Shown: positions 26,293 to 35,817, counted from the first letter of the stretch. The stretch is 40,773 nucleotides of DNA from Ignavibacteria bacterium (GCA_016178625.1 JACOSX010000071.1:1-40773); one strand, 5' to 3'. Numbers and translations: made by a program. The notes: generated from the letters alone by a model not told the origin.

Positions 26293-27332
26293 TCAATGAT
26301 CTGTTCCTCAAGGCTTGCCTTCGCCAGCCTACACCGCGAACTCCCGTGTGGATGATGCGTCAGGCTGGGCGCTACCTTCCTGAGTATCGTGCTGTCCGAG
26401 CGAAAGTGGAGTTCCTCACGCTCTGCAAAACACCGGAGCTTGCCGCTGAGGTAACCGTTCAGCCAGTCGACATTGTTGGTGTTGACGCTGCCATTATTTT
26501 TTCCGATATTCTGGTTGTCCCGGAAGCGATGGGGATGAAACTCCTCATAGAGGAGGGCAAAGGTGGTCCATCATTTCCATCTCCCATTCGATCTTCTGAG
26601 GATATCGCAAAACTGGACATTCCAGACCCGCACGATAAACTGATATTCGTGATGGACGCGCTGAGGCTGACGCGAAAGCACCTTGAGGATCGAGTTCCTC
26701 TTATTGGATTTTCCGGATCGCCGTGGACACTCGCTGCATACATGGTTGAAGGCCACGGTTCGAGGAATTTCCGTTATATTAAAGAAATGATTTACAACTG
26801 CCCAAAACAAGCTCACGACCTGCTAAGAAAGCTCGCAAAAGCAGTTGCGGCACACTTGAGCGCGCAGATTCAAGCGGGCGCACAGGCAGTTCAAATCTTC
26901 GACACGTGGGGCGGGATTTTGACCGGAGACTCCTTTCAGGAATTCTCATTGCGCTACATCGAGCAAGTTATCGCCGAGACAGAGACGAAGGATGTGCCGG
27001 TGATTGTCTTCTGTAAAGATTGTGGTCACTCTCTTTAAAAGATCACGGCAACAGGATGCAACGTTGTTGGATTGGACTGGACAACCGATATCGGCGACGC
27101 ACGCGCCCGTGTCGGCGATCGGGTGGCATTACAAGGGAACCTTGACCCAACGGTATTGTACGCGAACCCTGATCGAATTCGTGATGAAGTGAAGTCCATA
27201 CTTGCAAAATTCGGGAAAGGCACGGGGCACATCTTCAATCTGGGGCATGGCATCTTGCCTGATATACCTGTTGAACACGCGAAAGAATTTGTTCGGGCGG
27301 TGAAGGAAGAAAGTCAACATTATCATTCATAA
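26289..27332 (+). pseudogene. hemE: Uroporphyrinogen decarboxylase, interrupted by an in-frame TAA
   Basis: Decarboxylates the four acetate side chains of uroporphyrinogen III. The first part (26289-27035, 249 residues) has the N-terminal signature PRTPVWMMRQAGRYLPEYRAVR, FSDILVVPEAMG and IGFSGSPWTLAAYMVEG. After VIVFCKDCGHSL comes TAA (27036-27038). The same frame then continues with [22 protein letters not shown]...[15 protein letters not shown]...[15 protein letters not shown] up to 27332. Ignoring the TAA the product is 347 residues, the normal HemE length, with no missing or extra bases. In relatives this position is usually Glu (from memory), and GAA to TAA is one base change. It may be a real nonsense mutation, a sequencing error or readthrough. 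The two short halves are unlikely to work separately; the second has no good start. It overlaps hemD by 4 bases. Confidence 0.85.
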
Positions 27333-27359
27333 CTTCTCACAACTTCAAAGGAGCAAACC

Positions 27360-27782
27360 ATGGCAGATAAAAAAGCGCTCATGAACGGATTGAACCAAGA
27401 CCTTGCCAACGAGCTCGGCGCGGCAATTCTCTATCTCTATCAAACATCCACCGCAACTGGGTGGGATGGTGAAGAGCTTCGAGAGTTCCTCACCCCAGAA
27501 ATCACAGGCGAAATGCAACATGCAATCTTTCTTGCAGAAAAGATCGCGGCGCTCGGTGGCAAACCGATCACTACACCAACACAGTACAAATCACCGAAGG
27601 ATGTCAAAGGTATGTTGAAATACGATCTGAAACTTGAGCGTGAGGCAATTGAGAATTACAGCCAGCGTGCCATGCAGGCTGAAGAAGCGGGTGAGATCGG
27701 ACTGAAGATCAAGATCGAAGAAATCATCGTCGAAGAAACCGGGCACGCAGAACAGATCGATCGGATTTTGAAAGGGATGTAA
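27360..27782 (+). CDS. Ferritin-like four-helix protein
   Basis: A 140-residue all-helical protein of the ferritin-like superfamily. Metal-site motifs are visible as Glu18, Glu51-x2-His54, a Glu in LEREAIENY (93-98) and Glu126-x2-His129, the usual two ExxH pairs of a di-iron centre. It is shorter than bacterioferritin (about 158) and resembles the DUF2202/bacterioferritin-like group. It has a strong AGGAG ribosome binding site. Its place inside the heme operon, between hemE and hemF and before ferrochelatase, suggests iron handling for heme synthesis (inference). Whether it forms a storage shell cannot be told. Confidence 0.85.
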   Translation: MADKKALMNGLNQDLANELGAAILYLYQTSTATGWDGEELREFLTPEITGEMQHAIFLAEKIAALGGKPITTPTQYKSPKDVKGMLKYDLKLEREAIENYSQRAMQAEEAGEIGLKIKIEEIIVEETGHAEQIDRILKGM

Positions 27783-27880
27783 CAAGAGAAGTCTTGTGGC
27801 TCGTCGGGAGCTCGCCTCCTTACGAGCCATGGATTCGCCGATTGATCTCCAAAAGTCACTCTCTTCCCATTCTTGGTCCA

Positions 27881-28783
27881 ATGTCAATAATCGATTCTCA
27901 CAGCCACGTGAAACAGGGCGCGCAAGAACACTTCAAGCGTCTCCAAGACGATATTTGTAGAGCAGTGGAGACAATCGATGGAAAAGAGACATTCACTGAG
28001 GATCATTGGTCTCATCCAACTGCCGGCGGTGGGAGAGCACGTATGTTACAAGATGGTGCTATCTTTGAGAAAGCGGGCGTGAATTTTTCCGCAGTCGCAG
28101 CCCCTTTGTCGGAGAATCTCGCGACGCGTCTATCCGTTCCACTTCAAAACATTTTTGCAACAGGCATCTCTCTCGTCATGCATCCTTGCAGCCCCATGGT
28201 ACCGACCGTTCATATGAACTTGCGATATCTCGAACTGGCGGATGGCAATGCTTGGTTTGGCGGTGGAGCTGATCTTACACCCTATTACCTTTTTCCGGAG
28301 GACGCTCAACATTTTCATGCAGTATGGAAAGCCATCTGCGACAAATACGATTCTTCATGGTACCCTCGCTTCAAGAAATCGTGCGATGAGTATTTTTTCA
28401 TCAGCCATCGAAAAGAAGCGCGCGGCGTTGGCGGAATTTTCTTTGATTACCTCAAAGGGGACCTTGACCAACTTCTGGAATTTGTTCAAGATGTTGGTCA
28501 CGGAATTTTGGAATCCTATATCCCCATCGTCGAGCGACGAAGACATGAGCCATGGGGCGAACGAGAGAAAGAATGGCAAAAGATTCGTCGCGGACGCTAC
28601 GTTGAGTTCAACCTCATCTATGATCGCGGCACCCTCTTCGGTCTTGAGACGGAAGGACGAACCGAATCCATATTGATGTCACTTCCACCGGAAGTGAAGT
28701 GGCCATACGATTATCGACCTGAGGCAGGCACGCGCGAGGAGGCACTCGTGACCATCCTTCAACATCCACGCGAGTGGGTATGA
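27881..28783 (+). CDS. hemF: Oxygen-dependent coproporphyrinogen III oxidase
   Basis: Converts coproporphyrinogen III to protoporphyrinogen IX using O2. The protein shows the family segments ATGISLVMHPCSPMVPTVHMNLRYLE, WFGGGADLTPYYLFPEDAQHFH, RGVGGIFFDYL and GRYVEFNLIYDRGTLFGLETEGRTESILMSLPP. The ATG at 27881 gives 300 residues, as for E. coli HemF (299). A TTG at 27794 would add 29 residues unlike the family. It overlaps hemH by 4 bases. Its presence implies heme synthesis under oxygen. Confidence 0.95.
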   Translation: MSIIDSHSHVKQGAQEHFKRLQDDICRAVETIDGKETFTEDHWSHPTAGGGRARMLQDGAIFEKAGVNFSAVAAPLSENLATRLSVPLQNIFATGISLVMHPCSPMVPTVHMNLRYLELADGNAWFGGGADLTPYYLFPEDAQHFHAVWKAICDKYDSSWYPRFKKSCDEYFFISHRKEARGVGGIFFDYLKGDLDQLLEFVQDVGHGILESYIPIVERRRHEPWGEREKEWQKIRRGRYVEFNLIYDRGTLFGLETEGRTESILMSLPPEVKWPYDYRPEAGTREEALVTILQHPREWV

Positions 28784-29757
28784 ATCAAGGAGCGAAGATC
28801 GCTGTTGTGTTGTTTCAACTGGGTGGGCCGGACTCGCTCGATGCTGTCGAGCCGTTTCTTTACAACCTCTTCTGTGATCCGGATATTATCAATTTCCCGG
28901 GAGCGTTTCTTGCCCGAAAGCCGCTCGCGAAATACATTTCAACACGTCGCTCGAAGAAAGTCGCTGAACATTATAAAGAGATTGGCGGCAAATCGCCCAT
29001 CATCGATCTCACCGCGGCACAGGCTGTCGCGCTTGAGCGCGAGCTCAACAAACGTCTCCCCGCTAAAGTTGTTGTAGCGATGCGCTATTGGCATCCACTC
29101 ACGGAAGAGGCAATTCAAGAACTGAAGAAAGGGTCGTTTAAAAAAGTGATCCTGCTTCCGCTCTACGCACAGTACTCCACGGCGACAACAGTTTCAAGCA
29201 TCAAGGAGTGGAAACGCCAAGCTGCGCGCTTGAACTTCAACAATGTGCCGACAGAGATCATCTGCTGCTATCACAACCACCCACTCTACATCGAAGCGAT
29301 TGTTGATCATATCAATGCAACGCTTACCAAGTTCTCCGACCTCGACCCCAAGAATGTAGATCTGGTGTTCAGCGCCCATGGAATTCCACTCAGCCTCGTT
29401 CGACAAGGCGATCCGTATAAGACGCAGATCGAGGAGACGGTCAGCCTGGTTGTTGAAAAGGGTTGCTGGACATCGCCGCATATGTTGTGCTATCAGAGCA
29501 AGGTCGGGCCTGCCGAGTGGCTGAAGCCCTCGCTCCACGAGACAATCCGTCAATGTGCAGTGCGAGGTCGGAAACATCTCCTCGTCATTCCGATCGCCTT
29601 TGTCACGGAACACGTCGAGACGTTGCACGAAATCAACATCGAGGCGCGTGAAGAAGCAGAGCACCTCGGCGTCAAGCGATTCGAAATGATGCCCGCCTTG
29701 AACGACGATCCGAAATTTATCCAATGCCTCACCGAAGTGGTGCTGGCAAACGTTTGA
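28780..29757 (+). CDS. hemH: Ferrochelatase
   Basis: Inserts Fe2+ into protoporphyrin IX. The roughly 325-residue protein has the N-terminal LFQLGGPDSLDAVEPFLYNLFCDPDII, the metal-site histidine in FSAHGIPLSLVRQGDPY, and CYQSKVGPAEWLKPS. C-terminal IPIAFVTEHVETLHEINIEAREEA carries the conserved glutamates. The ATG at 28780 overlaps the hemF stop (ATGA); a GTG two codons earlier is possible. No C-terminal cysteine cluster for an iron-sulfur centre is seen. Confidence 0.96.
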   Translation: MNQGAKIAVVLFQLGGPDSLDAVEPFLYNLFCDPDIINFPGAFLARKPLAKYISTRRSKKVAEHYKEIGGKSPIIDLTAAQAVALERELNKRLPAKVVVAMRYWHPLTEEAIQELKKGSFKKVILLPLYAQYSTATTVSSIKEWKRQAARLNFNNVPTEIICCYHNHPLYIEAIVDHINATLTKFSDLDPKNVDLVFSAHGIPLSLVRQGDPYKTQIEETVSLVVEKGCWTSPHMLCYQSKVGPAEWLKPSLHETIRQCAVRGRKHLLVIPIAFVTEHVETLHEINIEAREEAEHLGVKRFEMMPALNDDPKFIQCLTEVVLANV

Positions 29758-29825
29758 TATGCGAGCCTTAACGCACCATTTGCAATTGGCGATAACACTC
29801 CGAAGATTACCAACGTAACTCACCC

Positions 29826-31214
29826 GTGGAATTCAATACCCCAATCGTGATCGTTGGTGCAGGCATCTCCGGTCTGTGTGTTGCCCACTGGCTGAAGCAA
29901 CGCGGCTTTCGTGTGATCGTGATGGAGAAAGATTCTGAAGTTGGTGGAACGATGAAGACACTGCGCGATAATGAGTGGCTCATCGAAACGGGACCGAACA
30001 GCGCTCTCGAGACGACGCCGCTCTTTAATCAGCTTCTCGATGAATTGGGAATCACCAACCAGCGTCTCTACGCGAACGAAGCAAGCGCAACACGGTACGT
30101 CGTAAGAGATGGCAGACTCCTTCCCTTGCCGACAAGTCCCATTGCGTTTCTCACATCTACCATATGGACCCTCAACGGAAAGCTCCGCCTCCTGAAAGAA
30201 CCATTCATTGGACGAGCCCCGTTCGAAGAGAGTGTTGCCGATTTCGTTCGTCGGCGACTCGGCAAAGAATTCCTCGACTATGCGATCAACCCGTTCGTTG
30301 CAGGTGTGTATGCCGGCGATCCGGAGAAGCTTTCCATTCAATCTGCGTTCCCAAAGTTGTACTCTCTCGAATCAACGTACGGCGGTCTCATGAAAGGTGC
30401 AATCAAATCGCGACGGGAACGGAAACAGCGAAAGGAGTTTTCAAAAGACCGAGCGAAACTCTTCTCGTTCGTGGATGGCATGCAAACGCTTCCAAGGAGC
30501 CTTGCCGCTCGGCTCGGCGACTCATTGAAACTTGGAACAACCGTTGACCATATCATACCCTTGCGCGCCGGAACATATCCGATCTACACGGTCTCGTATA
30601 GGCACGAGGGTGTTCAGCAAACTGTTGACGCGGCAGCGGTTGTCCTTGCCGCTCCCGCGTACAGAACAGCATCAATCATCCGCCCTATCGATCCTGAGAT
30701 GGCGACGACGCTTGAATCGATCTACTATCCGCCCGTTGCTGAAGTATTCTTAGGATTCAAGATCGATCAGGTCAATCAATCGCTGGATGGTTTTGGATTT
30801 CTTGTGCCTGAGATCGAGCACCGAAAGATTCTCGGCGCAATCTGGTCATCAACGTTGTTCCCGAAGCGCGCGCCGGAGGGCTCCGTTGCGTTGACGACGT
30901 TCGTTGGTGGAGCGCGGCAGCCAGATCTTGTGTCGATGGATAATGACCAGCTCACGATGCTCGCCCTCGAAGAGCTGCATTCGCTCATGGGCGTGCAGAG
31001 TGAGCCAGTATATTCAAGAATCATCCGATGGGAACGAGCTATTCCACAATACAATCTTGGGTACTATCGAGTTTTAAAGGCAATGGATCGGTTCGAGCAG
31101 AACTTCCGCGGAGCGTTTCTGTGCGGTAATTTCCGAGGTGGGATCGCGGTAGGAGATTGTATAATGAATGCGGAGAAGGTGGCAAACCGAATCGTGGCCA
31201 TCTTCACGAAGTGA
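29826..31214 (+). CDS. hemY: Protoporphyrinogen oxidase (HemY/PpoX, FAD-dependent)
   Basis: Oxidises protoporphyrinogen IX to protoporphyrin IX with O2. The 462-residue protein opens with the dinucleotide-binding motif VIVGAGISGLCVAHWLKQRGFRVIVMEKDSEVGGTMKT, has ETGPNSALETTPLF, the FAD/substrate-domain pattern FVAGVYAGDPEKLSIQSAFPKLYSLE, and ends with FLCGNFRGGIAVGDCIMNAEKVANRI. The only suitable start is GTG at 29826, without a good ribosome binding site. It closes the heme operon; a 120-base A/T-rich gap separates it from citrate synthase. Because HemF is present, the classical protoporphyrin route is more likely than the coproporphyrin route. Confidence 0.94.
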   Translation: MEFNTPIVIVGAGISGLCVAHWLKQRGFRVIVMEKDSEVGGTMKTLRDNEWLIETGPNSALETTPLFNQLLDELGITNQRLYANEASATRYVVRDGRLLPLPTSPIAFLTSTIWTLNGKLRLLKEPFIGRAPFEESVADFVRRRLGKEFLDYAINPFVAGVYAGDPEKLSIQSAFPKLYSLESTYGGLMKGAIKSRRERKQRKEFSKDRAKLFSFVDGMQTLPRSLAARLGDSLKLGTTVDHIIPLRAGTYPIYTVSYRHEGVQQTVDAAAVVLAAPAYRTASIIRPIDPEMATTLESIYYPPVAEVFLGFKIDQVNQSLDGFGFLVPEIEHRKILGAIWSSTLFPKRAPEGSVALTTFVGGARQPDLVSMDNDQLTMLALEELHSLMGVQSEPVYSRIIRWERAIPQYNLGYYRVLKAMDRFEQNFRGAFLCGNFRGGIAVGDCIMNAEKVANRIVAIFTK

Positions 31215-31334
31215 ATACGGAAAGTTTTCTCTCTTTTTATTTTTGGAAATGTTTTTCTCTGAAAAATTTATTACATTTAATTCAGATATACCTAGTATGT
31301 CGATGTCCATCCAATCGTTATCCGGAGACTTTGT

Positions 31335-32711
31335 ATGCCAAACTCAAATACACCTCTGACAGCCGAGAAAAGGGAAAAATCCATGACTCCCTTAAACGGC
31401 AAGAACACATTGACCATCACTGATAATCGCACCGGAAAACAGTACGAGATCCCGATAGAGCACGACACCATCCGGGCGATGGATCTGCGACAGATTAAAG
31501 TGAAAGACGATGACTTCGGTATGATGACATACGATCCCGCGTTTATGAATACTGCTGCATGTAAAAGTAAGATCACGTTCATCGATGGAGATAAGGGCAT
31601 CCTTCGATATCGAGGTTATCCTATCGAACAGCTTGCAGAGAAAAGCAATTTCCTTGAGACTGCGTATTTGATCATCTACGGAGATCTCCCGGCGAGAGTC
31701 CAGTACGAAGAGTGGGTGAATAATGTCATGATGCACACCCTCATCCATGAAAATGTCAAGAAGTTCGTGGATGGTTTCCACTACGACGCTCATCCCATGG
31801 GAATGCTCATCAGCTCAGTCGCTGCGCTCTCAACATTTTACACCGACGCAAAGAATATTTTGGACCGCGATTCGCGGAGACTCCAGATCTTTCGAATCGT
31901 TGGGAAGATGCCAACGCTTGCCGCGTTCGCATATCGTCACAGCGTCGGCAGACCATATGTGTATCCGGACAACGAGCTAAGTTATGCCGGCAACTTCCTG
32001 AGCATGTTGTTCAAGATGACGGAGCTCAAATACAAAGTACATCCCGTACTCGAGCATGCACTGGACGTGTTATTCATCCTGCATGCCGATCACGAGCAGA
32101 ACTGCAGCACGAGCGCTATGAGAAATGTCGGGAGCTCGCATGTCGATCCGTTCGCCGCAACTGCGGCTGCCGCTTCTGCACTGTACGGACCGCTCCACGG
32201 CGGGGCAAACGAAGCCGTGTTAATGATGCTTGATGAGATCGGAACGAAGAATAATGTGACGGCATTCATCAAGTTGGTAAAAGAGGGCAAAGAACGATTG
32301 ATGGGATTTGGCCACCGCGTGTACAAAAACTATGATCCGCGAGCGAAAGTCATCAAGAGACTTGCCGATGAGGTCTTCGAAGTAACAGGCCGCAACCCGA
32401 AGGTCGATATCGCGCTCGAACTCGAACGCATCGCACTCGAAGATGAATACTTCATCAAGCGCAAGCTGTATCCGAATGTCGATTTCTATTCTGGCTTGAT
32501 CTATCAAGCGATGGGATTTCCTGTAGAAATGTTCCCCGTGTTGTTTGCCATCGGTCGTACACCAGGATGGGTCGCGCAATGGGATGAGATGCTGCTCGAT
32601 CCTGAACAAAAGATCGCACGGCCACGGCAACTTTACCTCGGGCACGATATTCGCGAGTATGTTATGATGGGGAAACGAGAAGAGCCGAAAAAAGTGAAGC
32701 CGGAAGCATAA
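31335..32711 (+). CDS. gltA: Citrate synthase
   Basis: Condenses acetyl-CoA and oxaloacetate to citrate, entry step of the TCA cycle. The 458-residue type II enzyme shows GILRYRGYPIEQLAEKS, HADHEQNCSTS (around His253), LHGGANEA with His288, GFGHRVYKNYDPRA with His327, and NVDFYSGLIYQAMGFP with the catalytic Asp. The ATG at 31335 has a GGAG ribosome binding site 7 bases upstream; a second ATG at 31383 is also preceded by a purine stretch and would trim 16 residues. Confidence 0.96.
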   Translation: MPNSNTPLTAEKREKSMTPLNGKNTLTITDNRTGKQYEIPIEHDTIRAMDLRQIKVKDDDFGMMTYDPAFMNTAACKSKITFIDGDKGILRYRGYPIEQLAEKSNFLETAYLIIYGDLPARVQYEEWVNNVMMHTLIHENVKKFVDGFHYDAHPMGMLISSVAALSTFYTDAKNILDRDSRRLQIFRIVGKMPTLAAFAYRHSVGRPYVYPDNELSYAGNFLSMLFKMTELKYKVHPVLEHALDVLFILHADHEQNCSTSAMRNVGSSHVDPFAATAAAASALYGPLHGGANEAVLMMLDEIGTKNNVTAFIKLVKEGKERLMGFGHRVYKNYDPRAKVIKRLADEVFEVTGRNPKVDIALELERIALEDEYFIKRKLYPNVDFYSGLIYQAMGFPVEMFPVLFAIGRTPGWVAQWDEMLLDPEQKIARPRQLYLGHDIREYVMMGKREEPKKVKPEA

Positions 32712-32770
32712 CCAACCATCAGCCTTCATTACGGGAATTACAACGGAGGTCTTACCACAGAAGGCATGCC

Positions 32771-33700
32771 TTGAGCGATAACCTCATCCTCGTTCTCTTT
32801 AATACTTTCATCCTGCTGATGTTGGTGCTGGACCTCGGCATCACCCAGCGCAAGGCGCACTTTCCCTCCATGAAGGAAGCCCTTGGGTGGTCCGCATTCT
32901 GGATCGCACTGGCACTCCTCTTCGATGCCTTCCTCTGGTTCGAACAAGGGAGCGGGAAAGCACTCGAGTTCCTCACCGGTTATATTGTCGAGCAAGCGCT
33001 ATCCGTCGATAATGTGTTCGTCTTCATCGTGATCTTCACCTACTTTGCTGTTCCTCGCGAGGTTCACCACAGAGTCCTTTTCTGGGGAGTGTTGAGCGCA
33101 ATCGTCTTCCGTGCAATATTCATCGTCCTTGGTGCGGCATTGGTGGCAAAGTTCCACTGGATCCTCTATGTGCTTGGCGCATTCCTGATCTTCACCGCCG
33201 TCAAACTCGCTGTCCAGACAGATATGGAAGTCCACCCGGAGCGAAATCCGGTGCTGCGGCTGGCGCGAAGGATTTTTCCGATGACAACAAATTATGAGGG
33301 TGGCAAATTTTTCGTTCGACATGAGGCAAAGAAGTTCATGACTCCTCTCTTTCTCGTTCTCTTGATGATCGAAACTACCGATATTGCATTTGCGACTGAT
33401 TCCATCCCGGCGATCTTCGCGATCACCAGAGACACGTTCATTATTTACACGTCAAATATTTTTGCTGTTCTCGGGCTCCGCTCGCTCTATTTCGTCGTAT
33501 CGGGATTCATGAAGGAATTCCGCTACCTGAAGTACGGGCTTTCACTTGTCCTCGCCTTCATCGGCGTGAAGATGCTTATTGAGCAATGGATTTCCATTCA
33601 TATCGTTACATCATTGATCATTATCTTCGCGATCATCACACTCTCGATCCTCATTTCCCTCCGACACGAGAAGAAAGAGTTGAAGGAGACCGCCCGATGA
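32771..33700 (+). CDS. TerC-family integral membrane protein
   Basis: A 309-residue membrane protein with about eight or nine helices and the TerC/Alx signatures: ALEFLTGYIVEQALSVDNVFVFIVIFTYFAVP, HHRVLFWGVLSAIVFRAIFIVLGAAL and LLMIETTDIAFATDSIPAIFAITRDTFIIYTSNIFAVLGLRSLYF. The paired acidic SVDN and ATDS motifs are thought to bind metal; relatives export Mn2+ (Alx, MntP-like role) or are linked to tellurite resistance. The start is TTG at 32771, since an ATG just before it is out of frame and stops at once. It is a single gene, with no other ter genes nearby. Confidence 0.9.
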   Translation: MSDNLILVLFNTFILLMLVLDLGITQRKAHFPSMKEALGWSAFWIALALLFDAFLWFEQGSGKALEFLTGYIVEQALSVDNVFVFIVIFTYFAVPREVHHRVLFWGVLSAIVFRAIFIVLGAALVAKFHWILYVLGAFLIFTAVKLAVQTDMEVHPERNPVLRLARRIFPMTTNYEGGKFFVRHEAKKFMTPLFLVLLMIETTDIAFATDSIPAIFAITRDTFIIYTSNIFAVLGLRSLYFVVSGFMKEFRYLKYGLSLVLAFIGVKMLIEQWISIHIVTSLIIIFAIITLSILISLRHEKKELKETAR

Positions 33701-33749
33701 AACGCCGTTCGAGCGTAATGTCACTATAACGAGTCAAGGAATCGTAGCC

Positions 33750-34547
33750 GTGAAGTTCAAGCGAGATGATATCGGGATAGAATATGAAGTGGGAGGACCG
33801 CGAACGGGCATACCGGTAGTCTTCATCCACGGTTTTCCTTTTAACAAATCGATGTGGAAACCGCAAGTAGACGCTCTTAAGAAAGATTATTACGTCATCA
33901 CGTACGACGTGAGGGGCCACGGCGCAAGTGATGTCGGCGACGGACAGTATACCGTTGAGTATTTCGTCGATGACCTGATCGGCTTGCTTGACCATGTGAA
34001 GATTTCACGAGCTGTTGTTGTGGGCCTTTCAATGGGAGGATACATCGCGCTTCGAGCCATCGAGCGCAACCCGGAACGGTTTCGCGGGGTGATACTATGT
34101 GATACACGATCGGAGGCAGATAACAACGAGGGGAAGATCAAGCGAGCGAACCAAGCAAAAGCAGTACAAACCGATGGCTTAAGAAAGTTCGCTGAATCAT
34201 TCGTCAAAGTGGTATTCTATGAAAAGACGTTCGAAACGAATCCTCGCGCGGTCGAGATGATCCGAGAAATCATTGAGCGATCTGACCCTCGCGCCGTTGT
34301 CGGTACAATCATAGCGCTTGCCGGACGCACTGATAGCACGTCTGCTCTCTATACTATCAATGTTCCGACTCTCATCCTCGTCGGCCAGCACGACGGTCTC
34401 ACACCGCCTTCAGCATCTCACGCAATGAAGGAAAAAATCCCCAAAGCCGAACTCCACGTCATCCCGAACGCTGCACACCTGAGCAATCTGGAAAATCCTG
34501 AAGAGTTCAACACGCACCTGGCGAACTTCCTCAAAACAGTCAAATGA
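33750..34547 (+). CDS. Alpha/beta hydrolase
   Basis: A 265-residue soluble alpha/beta-fold hydrolase. The oxyanion motif HGFPFNKSMW (27-36), nucleophile Ser94 in GLSMGG, an Asp in VGQHDGLTPP and a His in PNAAHLSN form a complete catalytic triad. It resembles the BioH/PcaD (3-oxoadipate enol-lactonase) group; the substrate cannot be inferred. The start is GTG at 33750, and the stop overlaps the next gene's ATG by 4 bases, so it may act with the glycosyltransferase. Confidence 0.9.
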   Translation: MKFKRDDIGIEYEVGGPRTGIPVVFIHGFPFNKSMWKPQVDALKKDYYVITYDVRGHGASDVGDGQYTVEYFVDDLIGLLDHVKISRAVVVGLSMGGYIALRAIERNPERFRGVILCDTRSEADNNEGKIKRANQAKAVQTDGLRKFAESFVKVVFYEKTFETNPRAVEMIREIIERSDPRAVVGTIIALAGRTDSTSALYTINVPTLILVGQHDGLTPPSASHAMKEKIPKAELHVIPNAAHLSNLENPEEFNTHLANFLKTVK

Positions 34548-35704
34548 CAGAATTGGCTCAGGGCAGGAAATCCATCCTCGTAGTTTCCGCGAGTGCTGGT
34601 GCTGGTCACGTCCGCGCTGGTGAAGCTCTCGTTGAGACAGCAACCAAGCTCTCGCTCCCGTTCGAGCTACGCCATGTAGACATTCTCGATTACACCTTCC
34701 CGGTCTTCAGAAAGATCTACAGCAAAATACAGTTCACCATTACGGACGCATCGCCCGAGCTGTGGGGATACTTATACAAGAAGACGGAGTTTAAGGGCTT
34801 ATCCAAACCCAAATCGTTGGTGATGAAAGCGTTCAATCACTTTAATTACAGGGGTTACCTGAGGTTACTGGAGAACATGCAACCAGTCGCACTACTCTGT
34901 ACTCACTTCCTTCCCTACAGCGCTATTGACGAGAAGCTGTTGAGACCCTTGTCGCGCCTCCCTGTGTTCAGCGTAACAACGGATTACGATCTGCACGCCT
35001 TGTGGGTCAATCCTTCAGTAAGCCGGTTCTACGTTGCTTGCGAACAAGCTGCATGGACCATCAGGAATCACGGGGTCGACCAAGAGCGGATCATGGTCAC
35101 GGGCATTCCCATCCTACCGAAGTTCACTGCACCAGGGGATAAATTCGCTGCGCGCACAGACCTTGGCCTTTCGACAGATGCCTTTACAATCCTCATTCTT
35201 TCCGGTGGATACGGCGTCGGTGTAATTGACGAGCTCATGTTTTCCGTTGGGGAGTTTCTCGGCTCTTTCGGAGGAAAACACTTTCAACTCTTGGTCTCGG
35301 CAGCGAAGAACGAAGAACTGTACCAAAAGCTCGAACGAGTGAGTCACCCACCAAACGTCGCGGTGAAGCTTTATCAATTCGTACCATATCTCGATAGGCT
35401 CATGGACTCAGCGGACGTGCTCGTCACGAAAGCGGGTGGGCTTACGGTCACGGAGGCTCTGGCGAAGCACCTTCCGATGATTATCTTCGATCCCACACCA
35501 GGGCAAGAGAATCGCAACGCGACTTTTCTCACGGAGCACGGGGCATCGCTCAGTGCGGCGAACTATGCCAACCTGCACTTTAAGCTCAAACAGTTGATCG
35601 ATAATCCAAGCCGACTGAATTCAATGCGCGCATGTGCAGAGAGGATTGCACTTCCGAAGGCAGCAGAGACGATTTTGGAAGACGTCATGATGCGCCTTCG
35701 GTAG
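34544..35704 (+). CDS. MGDG synthase-like glycosyltransferase (UgtP/MurG superfamily)
   Basis: A 386-residue GT28-type (GT-B fold) glycosyltransferase. The N-terminal half matches the MGDG synthase domain: SILVVSASAGAGHVRAGEAL...VDILDYTFPVFRKIYSKIQFTITDASPELWGYLY. The C-terminal half carries the nucleotide-sugar site (ILSGGYGVGVIDE, ADVLVTKAGGLTVTEALAKHLPMIIFDPTPGQENRNATFL). Relatives add galactose or glucose to diacylglycerol at the inner face of the membrane. A diglyceride glycosyltransferase is the best guess; sugar and acceptor are not visible. The TAG stop lies inside a REP-like repeat that begins at 35700. Confidence 0.88.
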   Translation: MTELAQGRKSILVVSASAGAGHVRAGEALVETATKLSLPFELRHVDILDYTFPVFRKIYSKIQFTITDASPELWGYLYKKTEFKGLSKPKSLVMKAFNHFNYRGYLRLLENMQPVALLCTHFLPYSAIDEKLLRPLSRLPVFSVTTDYDLHALWVNPSVSRFYVACEQAAWTIRNHGVDQERIMVTGIPILPKFTAPGDKFAARTDLGLSTDAFTILILSGGYGVGVIDELMFSVGEFLGSFGGKHFQLLVSAAKNEELYQKLERVSHPPNVAVKLYQFVPYLDRLMDSADVLVTKAGGLTVTEALAKHLPMIIFDPTPGQENRNATFLTEHGASLSAANYANLHFKLKQLIDNPSRLNSMRACAERIALPKAAETILEDVMMRLR

Positions 35705-35779
35705 GACAGGATTCCCATCCTGTCCTCTGTGGATAGAAAAGGATTTTCCCGAAAGGGATACTCTCAGGACTGTCCCACC
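35700..35779 (+). repeat. REP-like palindrome, copy A (upstream of RAYT)
   Basis: Begins GGTAGG, which contains the stop codon of the preceding gene. First stem GGACAGGAT (35704-35712), loop TCCC, ATCCTGTCC (35717-35725), perfect over 9 bp. The first 60 bases (35700-35759) are identical to copy C at 36413-36472. It ends with CCCACC (35774-35779), which pairs with GGTGGG (35792-35797) of the next unit. Confidence 0.85.
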
Positions 35780-35791
35780 CACATTACCTTT

Positions 35792-35817
35792 GGTGGGATG
35801 GGATTTCCATCATGTCC
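35792..35817 (+). repeat. REP-like palindrome, degenerate copy D
   Basis: GGTGGG followed by an imperfect version of the same stem (GGATGGGAT, loop TTCC, ATCATGTCC). It forms a pair with copy A, joined by a 12-base linker, in the same layout as the pair B/C behind the transposase. Confidence 0.65.

Noticed and set aside
27036-27038. Frameshift or selenocysteine as cause of the hemE break
   Set aside because: The frame is the same on both sides, so there is no indel, and the codon is TAA, not TGA.
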